The notes under the pieces were generated by a model. That model saw nothing but the letters and a program-made list of their open reading frames with translations. It searched no databases and was not told the DNA's origin. From positions 1 through 62,618 of the forward strand of contig NZ_SJPM01000015.1 of NCBI RefSeq assembly GCF_007859915.1: DNA of 62,618 nt, given 5' to 3'. The position numbers and the translations under genes are program-made. Below, piece by piece: positions 1 to 9,264 of the stretch; position 1 is the first letter of the stretch; each line of letters opens with the position of its first letter. This DNA is from Neorhodopirellula pilleata. Its GTDB lineage: Bacteria > Planctomycetota > Planctomycetia > Pirellulales > Pirellulaceae.

Positions 1-90
1 CAGCTTGCCACGTTTACCGGTGGCTACCTTGGCAAAGGTTTCGCGTTCTTCGTCTGTCAGCTTGATACGATAGAGCTTGCGGTTTGACAT
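1..90 (-). CDS. IS630-family transposase, N-terminal fragment cut by the window edge
   Basis: The 30 visible residues begin MSNRKLYRIKLTDEER, which resembles the start of the helix-turn-helix region of IS630-type DDE transposases (the RIKLTDEER motif). The start codon is the ATG complementary to 88-90. The gene runs off the left edge, so the catalytic domain is not visible and activity cannot be judged. An identical fragment on the other strand ends the window at 62618. The IS630 assignment is by motif memory. Confidence 0.7.
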   Translation of the reverse strand, partial: MSNRKLYRIKLTDEERETFAKVATGKRGKL

Positions 91-177
91 TCGACCGTCC
101 GTGGTCTCGGGGGAAGAGGGGCTTAAAGACCTTTTTCTACCCGAAAACCAAGCTGCGACGGAATACTAGGGGTGAAC
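1..177. repeat. Inverted copy of the right window end (IS630-type element end)
   Basis: The first 157 bases equal the reverse complement of the last 157 bases except for one mismatch at position 128. Similarity continues with four more differences to about position 177. The block covers the first 30 codons of a transposase and its upstream terminal region. Both copies stop at the same internal codon. That is the expected picture when an assembly ends inside a multicopy insertion sequence. The outer boundary of the element is probably near 165-177, where the two copies diverge. Confidence 0.9.
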
Positions 178-569
178 TTGAATCGAGCCAGTCGGACTGC
201 CGACTCACCGTCGTTCACGCCGACAGTTCCCGCGTGGCCGAAGCCAAGCGACTCGCAAAAACCAAACGCCCCCAGCCCGGTTGCTATACCTCCAACCATA
301 AAGTGCTCTGTCCCTGAGATTGCTCCTGAGACCCAGCCCAGCAGTTTTCCCATCCGACCGTCCTCGCGAGGCCGAACGACTAAATGCCAATGTGTTGGCA
401 TCAGACAATAGGCAAGCAAATCGACCGGATACTTCTCAAGCCCTTGCTGTAAGGTTCGTAGAAACGCGAGATAGTCCTCTGGTTTATGGAAGAGTTCTCG
501 GCGGTCATTTCCTCGGTTCAACGCATGATAAATCTTGCCCGCTTCATCCGCGCGTTTAGTGCGTGGCAT
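170..569 (-). pseudogene. REP-associated tyrosine transposase (RAYT/TnpA_REP, Y1 family), truncated
   Basis: The N-terminal 80 residues match the RAYT branch of IS200/IS605-like Y1 transposases: MPRTKRADEAGKIYHALNRG, then a DYLAFL helix, then the metal-binding motif MPTHWHLVV (HUH-type His-x-His). These enzymes are thought to move REP palindromes. After residue about 82 (WVSG) the sequence no longer resembles the family, and the catalytic tyrosine region and the usual RFKSFP segment are missing. The frame then runs into the IS630 end. It is best read as a relic joined to unrelated DNA. The start ATG lies at 567-569. Its relevance is the presence of many palindromic repeats elsewhere in the window. 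Confidence 0.75.
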
Positions 570-746
570 GTTGAGATTCGATGAGTGTATTGAATTGGTT
601 TGTTCAGACGTCCCGCAATAGAGTAGCAGGAAACTCAGTCAAAAACACCCCCTTCCCCTTTTCTGGCCCCGCGTTCTCCTGGATATTCGAAAGTCGCGTT
701 GCCTATGCTGACGTCCAGTGTCGAACAAAGATGCCCGCCCACTCAA

Positions 747-932
747 CTACTCGGGAGGATCTCCAGCGAACTCGCTCGCCGATGCTTCGTTAATCCTCTT
801 TTCGTTGGCTTGGTATTCCTCGATCGCTGATGGGGAAAGACCATCGGTGACTTTTCCAGCCTGCGGTCCACCGCATCCAGTTAGCGAAAAGATGCAAACC
901 AGAAACAAGTTTAGTAAAATTAGATTTTTCAA
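747..932 (-). CDS. Small lipoprotein paired with the upstream DUF1559 gene
   Basis: This 61-residue protein has a short hydrophobic signal ending in the lipobox LTGC, so it is likely lipid-anchored after cleavage before the Cys. The mature part is about 43 residues, polar, with the segment VTDGLSPSAIEEYQANEK. The start is TTG at 930-932 with an AAGGGA ribosome binding site about eight bases upstream. It lies 78 bases downstream of a DUF1559 gene on the same strand, and a related lipoprotein (2351-2518) follows the second DUF1559 gene. Function is unknown; co-transcription with the pilin-like gene is inferred. Confidence 0.75.
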   Translation of the reverse strand: MKNLILLNLFLVCIFSLTGCGGPQAGKVTDGLSPSAIEEYQANEKRINEASASEFAGDPPE

Positions 933-1010
933 TGGAAGTCCCTTCAGGATCTATCAGGAGAAAAACGCCACTGGAACATGCGCTCCAGTGGCGAGCATGG
1001 AATATCAATC

Positions 1011-2216
1011 TTAGATCTCTTCGTCGATGACTTCTTCGCTAGAACGAGTGCCCAGAGCACCCCAAAGTCCGTAAGGACTGGGTGAGCCAGCGGACTGAGT
1101 GCCGGATCCACCTGAATGAACCATCCCGCCCGTTGAGCTCCCTGCTTCAATGGAGTCGGTGATGAATTTCACGGCACCGTCACCCATCAGCACGTGCGTG
1201 CCACCTTGGTGCTGACTCGATGTCGCGATGATCGCATTCAAGTCATCTCCATTGGCTCGAGTGCAAACCTCACTATTAGGCGGCAAAATCGTAGCCATGC
1301 CAGAGAAAATAGTTTTCGCATCCGCCCAGCGATATCCTCGCGCGCGTGTCTCTCGGGTTGGCGAGATCGTCACCCAAAAACGAGGACGATCGGCGGCAAT
1401 TCCCGGTGCACAAAGCTTAGGATTGTCGCGAATGGCAGCCATGGTCGCATTGTTGTTCCCTGCGGTGAAGTTAGGAATGGCCCCACGAATATCTTGATCT
1501 TCGAGATAGGTTATGATCTCGCCCATCGCGATGGTGTTCGCCAATCCATCTTTACAATCTGCAAAGTTCCCCTCGTCAAACGGCTTAAAGAATCCTCGGT
1601 GCGCCCTCAAGGCTGTCGTTCCCCTGGTTCTCCCCATACCGATTATTCGGTTGTTAGGCCAAGGACCATAAGCGGTCTCATCAACTGAATCACCAATACA
1701 TGCCGCGTAATTAGTTCGCCCCAACGACGGAAGACCATTGCCCGGATCACTAGGACAGCGATACGAGGGAATATTCGAGGTCCAGGGACCGTAGAGAATC
1801 TTGTCCGGGGTCGGTCCCATGGCAGGCCACGGTGGTACCGCAGGAGTATCGTCCGAATTCAGACTATTCGGATTCGAAATCTGTTCCCAAAGCGCTTGCT
1901 GCTCAATGAACGGCAAAATGCCAACTAGCATACTCAGACGAAAGTTGTTGACGGTGTCTGAGTCAGTCCACCACGCTAGATTTGTTGGCGAAAGAGTTCC
2001 TCCGCCATGCTGAGGCGTTTTATTGTATGCCGAATGGTAGTTGTGGATCCCCAAGCCAATCTGCTTAAAGTTGTTGCTGCAGCTCATTCGACGGGCTGCT
2101 TCGCGAGCCGCCTGAACGGCTGGTAGGAGCAAGCCCACCAACACGCCAATGATCGCAATCACGACGAGAAGCTCCACCAAGGTGAAGCCTCCCCTTTTCC
2201 CTGAAGTTTTCATCAT
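1011..2216 (-). CDS. DUF1559 protein with type IV pilin-like N-terminal methylation motif (copy 2)
   Basis: The 401-residue product starts MMKTSGKRGGFTLVELLVV, a prepilin-like leader: a short basic stretch, then GFTLVE and a hydrophobic helix. The sequence PAVQAAREAARRMSC follows, as is usual in the planctomycete-expanded DUF1559 family. The C-terminal part holds the motif HVLMGDGAVKFITDSI, the DUF1559 C-terminal signature. The protein is probably processed by a prepilin peptidase and exposed at the envelope; the role of the family is unknown. An upstream in-frame start at 2246 is possible, but the one chosen sits just before the leader. It is about half identical by eye to the product of 2616-3830. 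Confidence 0.93.
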   Translation of the reverse strand: MMKTSGKRGGFTLVELLVVIAIIGVLVGLLLPAVQAAREAARRMSCSNNFKQIGLGIHNYHSAYNKTPQHGGGTLSPTNLAWWTDSDTVNNFRLSMLVGILPFIEQQALWEQISNPNSLNSDDTPAVPPWPAMGPTPDKILYGPWTSNIPSYRCPSDPGNGLPSLGRTNYAACIGDSVDETAYGPWPNNRIIGMGRTRGTTALRAHRGFFKPFDEGNFADCKDGLANTIAMGEIITYLEDQDIRGAIPNFTAGNNNATMAAIRDNPKLCAPGIAADRPRFWVTISPTRETRARGYRWADAKTIFSGMATILPPNSEVCTRANGDDLNAIIATSSQHQGGTHVLMGDGAVKFITDSIEAGSSTGGMVHSGGSGTQSAGSPSPYGLWGALGTRSSEEVIDEEI

Positions 2217-2350
2217 AAAACCTATTCGTTTAAAAAAGTAAACCAAATTTTGATTGGAGCATAAAGCTGCGCCCCAACTACGTCATTCAGTGGCCAGCTA
2301 CAAGCATTGGGCACCACGACCACATTCGCTACCCAGTATCCTCACTGCGA

Positions 2351-2518
2351 TCAGGAAGCGTCCATCGTTTCCTGTTCCATTCTTTCATTCTCTTCTTCCA
2401 AAGCTTGAAACTCCGCCTCTGTCATGCCTTCGGTTACGACGCTCGGCTCACCCGAACCGCAGCCAATCAACAATGGGCATGCAGACAACATCACTAACGT
2501 TATCAGTAAAGTTCTCAT
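2351..2518 (-). CDS. 55-residue lipoprotein paired with DUF1559 copy 1
   Basis: Reading the minus strand gives MRTLLITLVMLSACPLLIGC followed by GSGEPSVVTEGMTEAEF and a glutamate-rich tail ending at TGA 2351-2353. A lipobox-like LIGC ends the signal. A GAGGAT ribosome binding site lies six bases before the ATG. The mature part resembles the lipoprotein at 747-932 (V-T-acidic-G, then an acidic amphipathic helix). Its position is equivalent too, about 100 bases after a DUF1559 gene. The agreement of position, lipobox and sequence makes it a real gene despite its small size. Confidence 0.75.
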   Translation of the reverse strand: MRTLLITLVMLSACPLLIGCGSGEPSVVTEGMTEAEFQALEEENERMEQETMDAS

Positions 2519-2615
2519 CAGTATCCTCTAAAAGAGCGGTATGAAAGTATCTTGAACCAAAGCAACAAACGATGCAGGGCGTTCAACGCCCTGCGATGCC
2601 AATCGTTTGACAAAC

Positions 2616-3830
2616 CTATATTTCTTCTTCGATCGTTTCCTTGGATGCGCTCGTCCCAAGAGCACCCCACAGCCCATAAGGGCTGCGACTACCCGGCGAG
2701 CGAATGCCCGTACCATCTCGATAAACATTTCCGGTCGTGGAGTCGCCTGCCTCAATCGAATCAGTCACAAACTTGACAGCACCATCACCCATCAAGACGT
2801 GGCAGCCACCTTGATGAAAACTGGACATCGTTGCCTGGGTTACCAAGTCATCAAAATTTGACCGTCCGCAGAGCTCTTCGTTTGGTGGCAGGATTGTGTG
2901 GCAAGCACTAAACATGGTCGAGGCGTCTGCCCAACGGTAACCTCGGGAACGGGTATCGCGGTCCGGAGTGGCAGACCAAAACCGGGGTCGAGCGGGATCG
3001 ATATTCCCCCGACAACCCTGAGGGTTATCACGGAGATTTGTCAAAGAGACATCGTTGTTCCCGGCGTTACCCCGAACGCTTCCTCGAATGTCCTTGTTCT
3101 GCGCGTACGTGATGAATTCACCCATCGCGATCGTGTTTGACAATCCATCCAAGCAATCACGGAACGCAATGTCCGGATTAAACATTTTGAAGAAACCACG
3201 ATGAGACGCGCGGTTGTGCTGAGCCACACTGCTCAACGTAGCAACGGGAGTGCCGGCGCCTGTATCAAATTCGGTAGCGTGTGCGTACATCGAACAGCCC
3301 CAAGTTGCGTCACCCAAACACGCGCCATAATTAGTTCGACCGAGTGAAGGATTCCCTTTGCCCGTATCGCTAGGGCAACGTATTGTGGGAATGTTTGTTG
3401 CCCACGGTTCGTAGTTACCACGATCGGGAGTTGGTCCCATCGCATTCCAAGTTCCACCGACCGTGCTGGGGTTGGAGATCGTTTCCCAGATGGCCTGCTG
3501 CTCAATAAAGGGCGTCAGCGGGACCAGCATACTAAGTTCGTAATTATTGTGCCCGTTCACGCTTTGCCAGCGATTGACCGCGTTACGCGGAGTTGTCGAG
3601 GTATCTCCAGCCGTGCCAGTACCATGTGTCGGTAACTGCTTGAATGCCGAATGGTAGTTGTGGATACCCAAACCGATCTGCTTGAAGTTGTTACTGCAGC
3701 TCATCCGCCGGGCTGCTTCGCGTGCTGCTTGAACAGCTGGAAGTAGCAGTCCCACCAAAACACCAATGATGGCGATCACTACAAGCAGCTCCACCAGCGT
3801 GAAGCCGCGGCTTACTTTCGAAATTTTCAT
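2616..3830 (-). CDS. DUF1559 protein with type IV pilin-like N-terminal methylation motif (copy 1)
   Basis: The 404-residue product begins MKISKVSRGFTLVELLVV and shares with copy 2 the PAVQAAREAARRMSC segment, the NFKQIGLGIHNYHSA block and the C-terminal HVLMGDGAVKFVTDSIEAG motif. The start ATG at 3828-3830 has an AAGGTG site about six bases upstream. An in-frame start at 3863 is less likely because it would lengthen the leader. The gene heads a run of four minus-strand genes (DUF1559, lipoprotein, DUF1559, lipoprotein), which suggests duplication of a two-gene module. Envelope location is inferred from the leader; the function is unknown. Confidence 0.93.
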   Translation of the reverse strand: MKISKVSRGFTLVELLVVIAIIGVLVGLLLPAVQAAREAARRMSCSNNFKQIGLGIHNYHSAFKQLPTHGTGTAGDTSTTPRNAVNRWQSVNGHNNYELSMLVPLTPFIEQQAIWETISNPSTVGGTWNAMGPTPDRGNYEPWATNIPTIRCPSDTGKGNPSLGRTNYGACLGDATWGCSMYAHATEFDTGAGTPVATLSSVAQHNRASHRGFFKMFNPDIAFRDCLDGLSNTIAMGEFITYAQNKDIRGSVRGNAGNNDVSLTNLRDNPQGCRGNIDPARPRFWSATPDRDTRSRGYRWADASTMFSACHTILPPNEELCGRSNFDDLVTQATMSSFHQGGCHVLMGDGAVKFVTDSIEAGDSTTGNVYRDGTGIRSPGSRSPYGLWGALGTSASKETIEEEI

Positions 3831-4642
3831 TAAAAACACCTTGAGAAGAGGAGAAAACGACAAAAATCCGAACGCTCAAACACGAACGAAATATGGAGTT
3901 GGAGCAGATAACCGAAGTCCGTTTAAGCCCCGTTTGGAACATCGATTTAACTTGTTAACCATCATCGAACCTACAGTTCGCACCAGCAGACTAAGGATTG
4001 GAGTGAAATAAAACCTACAAAAGAAGGCGATCGCCCCAGTTATTCGTGAACACGTTGCCTATTGCAAGCTCGAGACCGCCACTGAAGAGCCTCGCGGAGA
4101 GAGGACTGAATTGAGTGATGAACGGGCAATTCAGGTTCGGATCAACCTAATAATATGGTATGGCATCACGGGTTCAATGGCATTTTGCGACAGAAAGGTA
4201 TCGATTTGCGACACTTAGTTCTGTTAACAACACCATAAGACTGCATTGGGAGCCGTACTCCACCCCTGACCACCAAGACAATGCCTGGTCCGACTATTTC
4301 CTTGACAACTAAAACTGGAGTTCAGTCCTCTATTCTTCTACACAGCGATAAATCCACTAATCTCGCGTTATACCGGCCGTACTGTATTGGTTCAGCGTGA
4401 ACTGGAGTGGACGGTGATCGAAGTTATTCAAGGTAGGTAAATTCTGGAGCGGAACATCCGATCCAGGGTGGCCGGCGTCGTGCCGGTGAAGATCCGGCAT
4501 CCTGCCGGAAGGTTTTGCGCTTTCGAGTGCATCCCGAAGGGAAAGGCGGCGGTCATTGACTAACAACGACCACCGGCCCTTCGGTCTACACACCTGGCTC
4601 GGCGCTCGGGTTGCTCCTCAGCAGGGCCCTGTCCTCCCGGCA
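3831..4642. other. Intergenic stretch, no gene recognised
   Basis: About 800 bases separate the DUF1559 gene start from the IS3-type element. It must hold the promoter of the DUF1559 cluster, but no clear -35/-10 pair was found. Around 4470-4510 there is a GC-rich run with several repeats of CCGG and a GTGCCGGTGAAGATCCGGCA pairing that could form small hairpins. Reading frames here show no recognisable protein. Confidence 0.5.
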
Positions 4643-6056
4643 GCTTCGCTTAGTTTAATTGTCTGCTGGAACATGTTCAATCAAGCAGCTTGTTGCTGAC
4701 GCCGCAAGCGACGCGATTCGCGAGCTGCTTCGAGTTTCTGATCTCGAGCGGCGAAGACATCGCGCTCCTTGCCCATTAACTTGGCTTGTGGCGTCACGTA
4801 GCCAATGGCGCTGTGAAGCCGAACTTCGTTGTAATAGTTGACGTAATCGCCCACGATGCGGCGAGCATCTTCGACTGTTTCAATGTGTTTCTCACGAATG
4901 CAATCACCCTTGATCGTGCGGTGATAACGCTCGATCTTGCCGTTGCTTTGCGGGTAGTAAGGCGATGTTTTGACATGCGTCATGCCGGCGATCCGAATGA
5001 ACTCTTTGAAGTCACGCGAAATGAACTGCGGCCCATTGTCGGTGATGATCCGAGGCTTTGCGTTGGGAAACTTTTCCCGCGCCCGCTGAAGGATTACTTC
5101 GATATCGACCTCTTCCATCTTCTCGCGAATTTCCCAGTGAATGATGCTGCGAGAGCATCCATCGAGTACGCTGCACATGAAGTAAACTGTGCCGCCAATG
5201 TTCAATTAACTGACGTCCATGTGCCAGTGATCGTGGGGCTTGGAGGGCTGGCCGAAGCCGGTGCCCTTCTTTGATTTCTTGCCGCTGAATCGATCCATCA
5301 CGCCGGCTTCTCGCAGAACACGATAGACGCTCAACGGACTGACGGCCACGACATCCGCATCGAGCATCATGAATGTCAGCCGCCTGTAGCCTTCCAAGGG
5401 ATTGGCGTGGTGGAAGTCAAGAATCGCTTGCTTCTCCCAGTCTTCCATCCAGAAGTCACGAGGGATCGAGCCATTGTGTTCGTTGACTTTTCCGTAACGT
5501 TTTTTCCAGTCAAAATACTTGCTCTGAGAAATCCCGATCCACTTCACAATCTGCTTGGCAGGCGTCTCAGCCCGTTCGGACCAGTAGTTGGTGTAATCGA
5601 CGATGGAGTCTCGCGTGTCATGGGCCAGTAACCATTGGAATTGGCATGCTCCAGTTAGGGCTCCCCAAGTTCTTTTTTTGCTGAACGTGCTCCTGGAGAA
5701 GTTCGGCAACGACTTCGTTTTTGAGCTGGATCTTGGCTTGGAGTGCCTCGATCTTCTTGTTTTTTGCATTATCAGGTTTGGATTTTCGCCCGGGCCGAGC
5801 GAACGCAGCATCCGCGTTTTCAAAGAGTTGCTTTTGCCACTGGTAAACCTGTGTCGGCTGCAGCCCCAGTTCGTCACAAAGGTCAGAGACGGGAACCTTG
5901 TCGACCAAATACCGCTTCACAACAGCGGCTTTTTCTTGAGCAGTGAATGTTCGTCGAGATCGTGTCATCGAAATGTCCTCCTTCGAAAAGCAGAATAACT
6001 CGATCAAATACAATCTCCAGATTCAGCTGAGGCAAAACAGTTCAACCAGCGAAGCG
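4643..6056 (-). mobile_element. IS3-family-like insertion sequence, degenerate
   Basis: The element carries an OrfA helix-turn-helix protein and an OrfB DDE integrase-core protein in the order and overlap typical of IS3. Imperfect terminal inverted repeats are visible. The left end has GCTTCGCTTAGTTTAATTGT near 4643-4662; the right end read on the other strand has GCTTCGCTGGTTGAACTGTT near 6037-6056. The size of about 1.4 kb fits the family. No flanking target duplication was identified with confidence. The transposase is disabled (see the pseudogene entry). Confidence 0.7.
4681..5968 (-). pseudogene. IS3-family transposase OrfA/OrfB, frame-disrupted with in-frame stop
   Basis: OrfA starts at ATG 5966-5968 after a strong GGAGG site and reads MTRSRRTFTAQEKAAVVKRY with an HTH (LCDELGLQPTQVYQWQ) and a following coiled coil. 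OrfB contains the pre-catalytic region (GYRRLTFMMLDADVVAVS) and the rve core: HMDVS, then SVLDGCSRSIIHWEIREKME, then IITDNGPQF and SPYYPQSNGKIERYHRTIKG. A TAA at 5206-5208 interrupts OrfB two codons after the first catalytic Asp, where relatives usually have Tyr. OrfB is in the +1 frame relative to OrfA across an A7 run (5672-5680), not the -1 frame IS3 elements normally use. Both defects indicate an inactive copy. Confidence 0.8.
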
Positions 6057-6359
6057 GAGCGTTCCATCGTGAGTATCCAAAGCGAGCCGATTCGCCTGGC
6101 AGCTGCAAATCAACCATCCAATCACGAACCTTTGCTCAGCTCCGCAGATTGCCCAGTGTGGCGTAATCGCCCTGGCGTCGCACCGCCCCCTGATTCGCCC
6201 GGCCGTCTTTTCGTACACTACGAACCGCCGCTATTACCGCGGACGAATCGATTCTTCTTCAGTCTCGATGCGTTTTAGCAAATGAAGTTCCCCACCCACG
6301 CTCCAAAAATAGTTTTTGGAACCGACACGCTTCTTCAGATTCATTGAGGTTCATTACCT
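6057..6359. other. Intergenic stretch
   Basis: No gene was recognised. The only feature seen is a short perfect hairpin, TCCAAAAA paired with TTTTTGGA at 6302-6320, about 40 bases before the start of the cupin gene. It may lie in the leader of that gene. The promoter was not resolved. Confidence 0.4.
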
Positions 6360-7679
6360 ATGGTGTCAATTCTCGCGGAAAAACTGCATGAGTACCCCCA
6401 ACAAGATGTGATCGACGGAACCGGCGGAGGCGCGGATTCGATTCTCGATGAATGCCTAAACGCGAACGACGGAGTGTTGCAGCTACAGCACCGCTACGCC
6501 GGCCGGACGTTTTGTTCGCCGGGTAAACGCCTTCGTCTTGATGCCAAGTCGTACTACCCGGACTACATGAACGGGACAGGCCTCGATGAACTTTGGATGG
6601 GCTGCACAGTGCCCATTGTGACGGGGGTCATCGATACACGCACGAATAAGGCTCCGTTTCGTGAAGGTGAATCTCACGTCCTCACTCCGAGCGGGCAATT
6701 CATCTCGTTGCAGGATTTGATCGCTGCCAATCCAGAAGCCGTCATGGGTGAGAAGGTAACGGCGTTTGCGAAATCACTTTTTGGAACGCCGACTTGGCCC
6801 ATCGTTTCCAAGAAGTTTGACAATCTAAACCCAATCCCGCATCACCTTCACTGGTCAAAGTGGGAAGTGTACGACATCAATTCTTACGACAATCCGGGAG
6901 TCAGTCCATCGCATTACCATACCACGGCAATGGGACTATACCCGTTTGTGACCAAGGATGAGTTTCTTGCTTGCATGAAGCGATGGGGAGAGGGCGAGTA
7001 CAACGGTGTTCGACATTTGTCGCCGCATGTGATGATGCAAATTGATAATGGCTTCGTAATGCCAAACGGCGTGCTGCATTCGCCAACGGACCTTTGCACG
7101 CACGAACTGCATGTCACGATGGATGAGCACTTCCTGGCCGAAGATCTCACGCTGGACGGACGTATCGGAGCCGCGGATGCGTTTTACGCATGCAGGGAAG
7201 AGGACTATCCGAAGGATCGTCACGAAGACTGGGAGTACCTGGTCGCGAAGTTCGACTTCGAAGCCAACCGGGATCCCGATTTTGTCCAGAAGAATCGGCG
7301 TCCGGCAATCACTGCCGAAGAATTTGCAGGTGACGGTGTCGATGCCAAGTGGATTGTTTACGATGATTTTCTCGGCGATCAGAAAGCCTCGATACTACGG
7401 CTTACAGTGGAGCCTGGTGGCAAGACTCATTTGTGTCCGGAGAGTCCCACGCTGTTTCATACCAATGGCGGAAGCGGACGCGTTGGAAAACTCAAAGTGC
7501 GATATCACCAAAACATGATTCTCGGCGAGATCTATCCCGAGATCGGGTTCATCACGCAGGCCGCGCTTGCCAACGGTGGCGTTGAAATCGAGAACACAGG
7601 GTTGGAACCACTTGTGTTGACCTTCGATTTCCCGCAGAACGCACATTCCAAGACGCCCGGTGCTGGGGTCTCGAACTAG
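6360..7679 (+). CDS. Double-cupin protein resembling class I mannose-6-phosphate isomerases
   Basis: The 439-residue protein has no signal peptide or membrane segment. Around residues 160-195 it has PIPHHLHWSKWEVYD and SPSHYHTTAMGLYPF, His-rich strands typical of a cupin metal site. Near residues 235-255 come PNGVLHSPTDLCTHELHVT, similar to the second metal-ligand region of phosphomannose-isomerase-like cupins. A second cupin-like segment (SILRLTVEPGGKTH and later GEIYPEIGF) lies at residues 340-400. A metal-dependent sugar isomerase or sugar-binding cupin in the cytoplasm is the most likely role; the substrate cannot be stated. The start ATG has only a weak AGG upstream. The gene stands alone and converges on the serine hydrolase gene. 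Confidence 0.65.
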   Translation: MVSILAEKLHEYPQQDVIDGTGGGADSILDECLNANDGVLQLQHRYAGRTFCSPGKRLRLDAKSYYPDYMNGTGLDELWMGCTVPIVTGVIDTRTNKAPFREGESHVLTPSGQFISLQDLIAANPEAVMGEKVTAFAKSLFGTPTWPIVSKKFDNLNPIPHHLHWSKWEVYDINSYDNPGVSPSHYHTTAMGLYPFVTKDEFLACMKRWGEGEYNGVRHLSPHVMMQIDNGFVMPNGVLHSPTDLCTHELHVTMDEHFLAEDLTLDGRIGAADAFYACREEDYPKDRHEDWEYLVAKFDFEANRDPDFVQKNRRPAITAEEFAGDGVDAKWIVYDDFLGDQKASILRLTVEPGGKTHLCPESPTLFHTNGGSGRVGKLKVRYHQNMILGEIYPEIGFITQAALANGGVEIENTGLEPLVLTFDFPQNAHSKTPGAGVSN

Positions 7680-7872
7680 TCGCGCGATCTCGGTAACTGG
7701 AGAACGGCCTACTGCACTTCGTTGTTTTACAACAAGCATGTCGGACCAGTACGAGAAGCATACGGCGGGGGAAGCTCAAGACTTTGCTCATTCGCATTTG
7801 GATGGTTGGCTGCTCGACCGTGCGTCGTACGGTATCTTCCGTTGCCAACGAGCCCACCGCGCCGAAAATAGC

Positions 7873-7910
7873 AAAACCACTGGGGAAACCGCTGGTTTTC
7901 CCAGTGTTTT
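7873..7910. terminator. Bidirectional hairpin between convergent genes
   Basis: AAAACCACTGGGGAAACC pairs with GGTTTTCCCAGTGTTTT with only small mismatches and a three-base loop. The stem is flanked by A-tract and T-tract in both directions. It lies between the ends of the cupin gene (7679) and the serine hydrolase gene (7969), so a shared intrinsic terminator is the simplest reading. Confidence 0.65.
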
Positions 7911-7968
7911 GCGAGGTTATGCGTCTCCTGCCGAGGGAGCGACGCCGACGAAACGTCGCTTCAATCAA

Positions 7969-9264
7969 TCACTCCCGACGAATCGATTCGTAGACCAATG
8001 GTTTGATTTTAAACTCGGTGTGCCATTGATAAGGCATGACCTGTTCCAACGTGACGACGATCAAGTTGTCGTCGGGTGACACCCAGTAGTGAGTGCTCGC
8101 GGCGCCTCCCCAACCATACTCATTGGGAACGCCTGAGGGATTCCAATCACCGATAGAGGGCCTCACGTTAAACCCGAATCCATAACCTACGCCCATCCGT
8201 ACTTCATCACCAAAGGTAACCCACCCAGACTCGGGTGCCATCTGGTTGGTCGTCATCAGTGATACCGTTTCGGGCCGCAGCAATTGGACGTCGCCCAGTT
8301 GCCCGCCGCCGATAATCATCAACAAAAATCTCATGTAGTCGCTTGACGTCGAGACGAGTCCACCTCCGCCGCTGAGCATCCGTGGCGGTTCCAGATAGTT
8401 GCGTTGTTTCGGATCGTCGTTCACCTTCAGGCTTCCATCTTTTTGTCGCTTGTAGGTTTGCGCAAAACGATCAGCTTTACTCGCTGGCACGAAGAACCCG
8501 GTATCGACCATGCCGAGCGGAACGAATATTCGTTGAGCGAAAAACTGATCCAAGGTCATTCCCGAGACGATCTCGACTACACGGCCGAGAACATCGGTTG
8601 AAATTCCGTAATGCCAGTCAATGCCCGGTTCAAACAGCAATGGAACACTGCCTAGCTTGGATTGCATTTGGGCCAACGTCTGATCATGACTCATTAAGTC
8701 CGCCTTCTCGAAAGCTTGGTCATGCAACTCATTGCCGGAACGTCCGTAGCTCAATCCTGATGTGTGCCGCAACAAATCCGCGATCAAGATCGGTTTGCTC
8801 GCGGGTCGTAACTTGTCGCCGTTGACAACCATCGGAGATTCAAGTTCCGGAATAAACTTCGAGACCGGATCACTTGGTGACAATTTACCCTCGTCGCATA
8901 GCATCATCGCGGCCGCGCTAGTGATGGCTTTGGTCATCGAAAAGATTCGCACAATCGTATCGGTCTTCATCTCGACGGAATTCTCCCGATCCGCGTGTCC
9001 GTACGCCTCGTGCAAAACGATCTTGGCGTCTCGAGCGATCATCACGATGCCGCCGACAATCGCGTTTTCCTCAATGGATTCTCGCATCGCTTTATGAATC
9101 AACGCCAGTTTCCCGTTCGACATGCCAACTTGCTCCGGGTCTGATTTGGAAAGTCTGAAGGCGGCGTTCGGTTGGTCAGCCCACAATCGCGGGGCCACCG
9201 CAATATTCAAAACGATGACGGATAGAACTGTCAGAGCAATGTTGGATCGCAAGAGTAGATTCAT
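7969..9264 (-). CDS. Exported serine hydrolase, beta-lactamase/class C esterase family
   Basis: The 431-residue product carries an N-terminal signal (MNLLLRSNIALTVLSVIVLN, cleavage near the following WADQ). The catalytic SMTK tetrad (S-x-x-K) has Ser near residue 109, within FSMTKAITSAAAMML. A tyrosine motif YGIST is present in the middle region, and GWGGAASTHYWVSP near the C-terminus replaces the third active-site motif. This pattern marks the beta-lactamase-related serine hydrolases (Pfam Beta-lactamase, EstB/DD-peptidase-like), periplasmic or surface enzymes acting on esters or peptides. The start at 9262-9264 was chosen because it begins the signal peptide; an upstream in-frame start exists at 9306. 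No antibiotic-resistance role is implied. Confidence 0.85.
   Translation of the reverse strand: MNLLLRSNIALTVLSVIVLNIAVAPRLWADQPNAAFRLSKSDPEQVGMSNGKLALIHKAMRESIEENAIVGGIVMIARDAKIVLHEAYGHADRENSVEMKTDTIVRIFSMTKAITSAAAMMLCDEGKLSPSDPVSKFIPELESPMVVNGDKLRPASKPILIADLLRHTSGLSYGRSGNELHDQAFEKADLMSHDQTLAQMQSKLGSVPLLFEPGIDWHYGISTDVLGRVVEIVSGMTLDQFFAQRIFVPLGMVDTGFFVPASKADRFAQTYKRQKDGSLKVNDDPKQRNYLEPPRMLSGGGGLVSTSSDYMRFLLMIIGGGQLGDVQLLRPETVSLMTTNQMAPESGWVTFGDEVRMGVGYGFGFNVRPSIGDWNPSGVPNEYGWGGAASTHYWVSPDDNLIVVTLEQVMPYQWHTEFKIKPLVYESIRRE

Noticed and set aside
4357..4593. 78-codon frame on the minus strand before the IS3 element
   Set aside because: No family motif, no ribosome binding site, unusual composition. 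It looks like a chance frame in GC-rich noncoding DNA.
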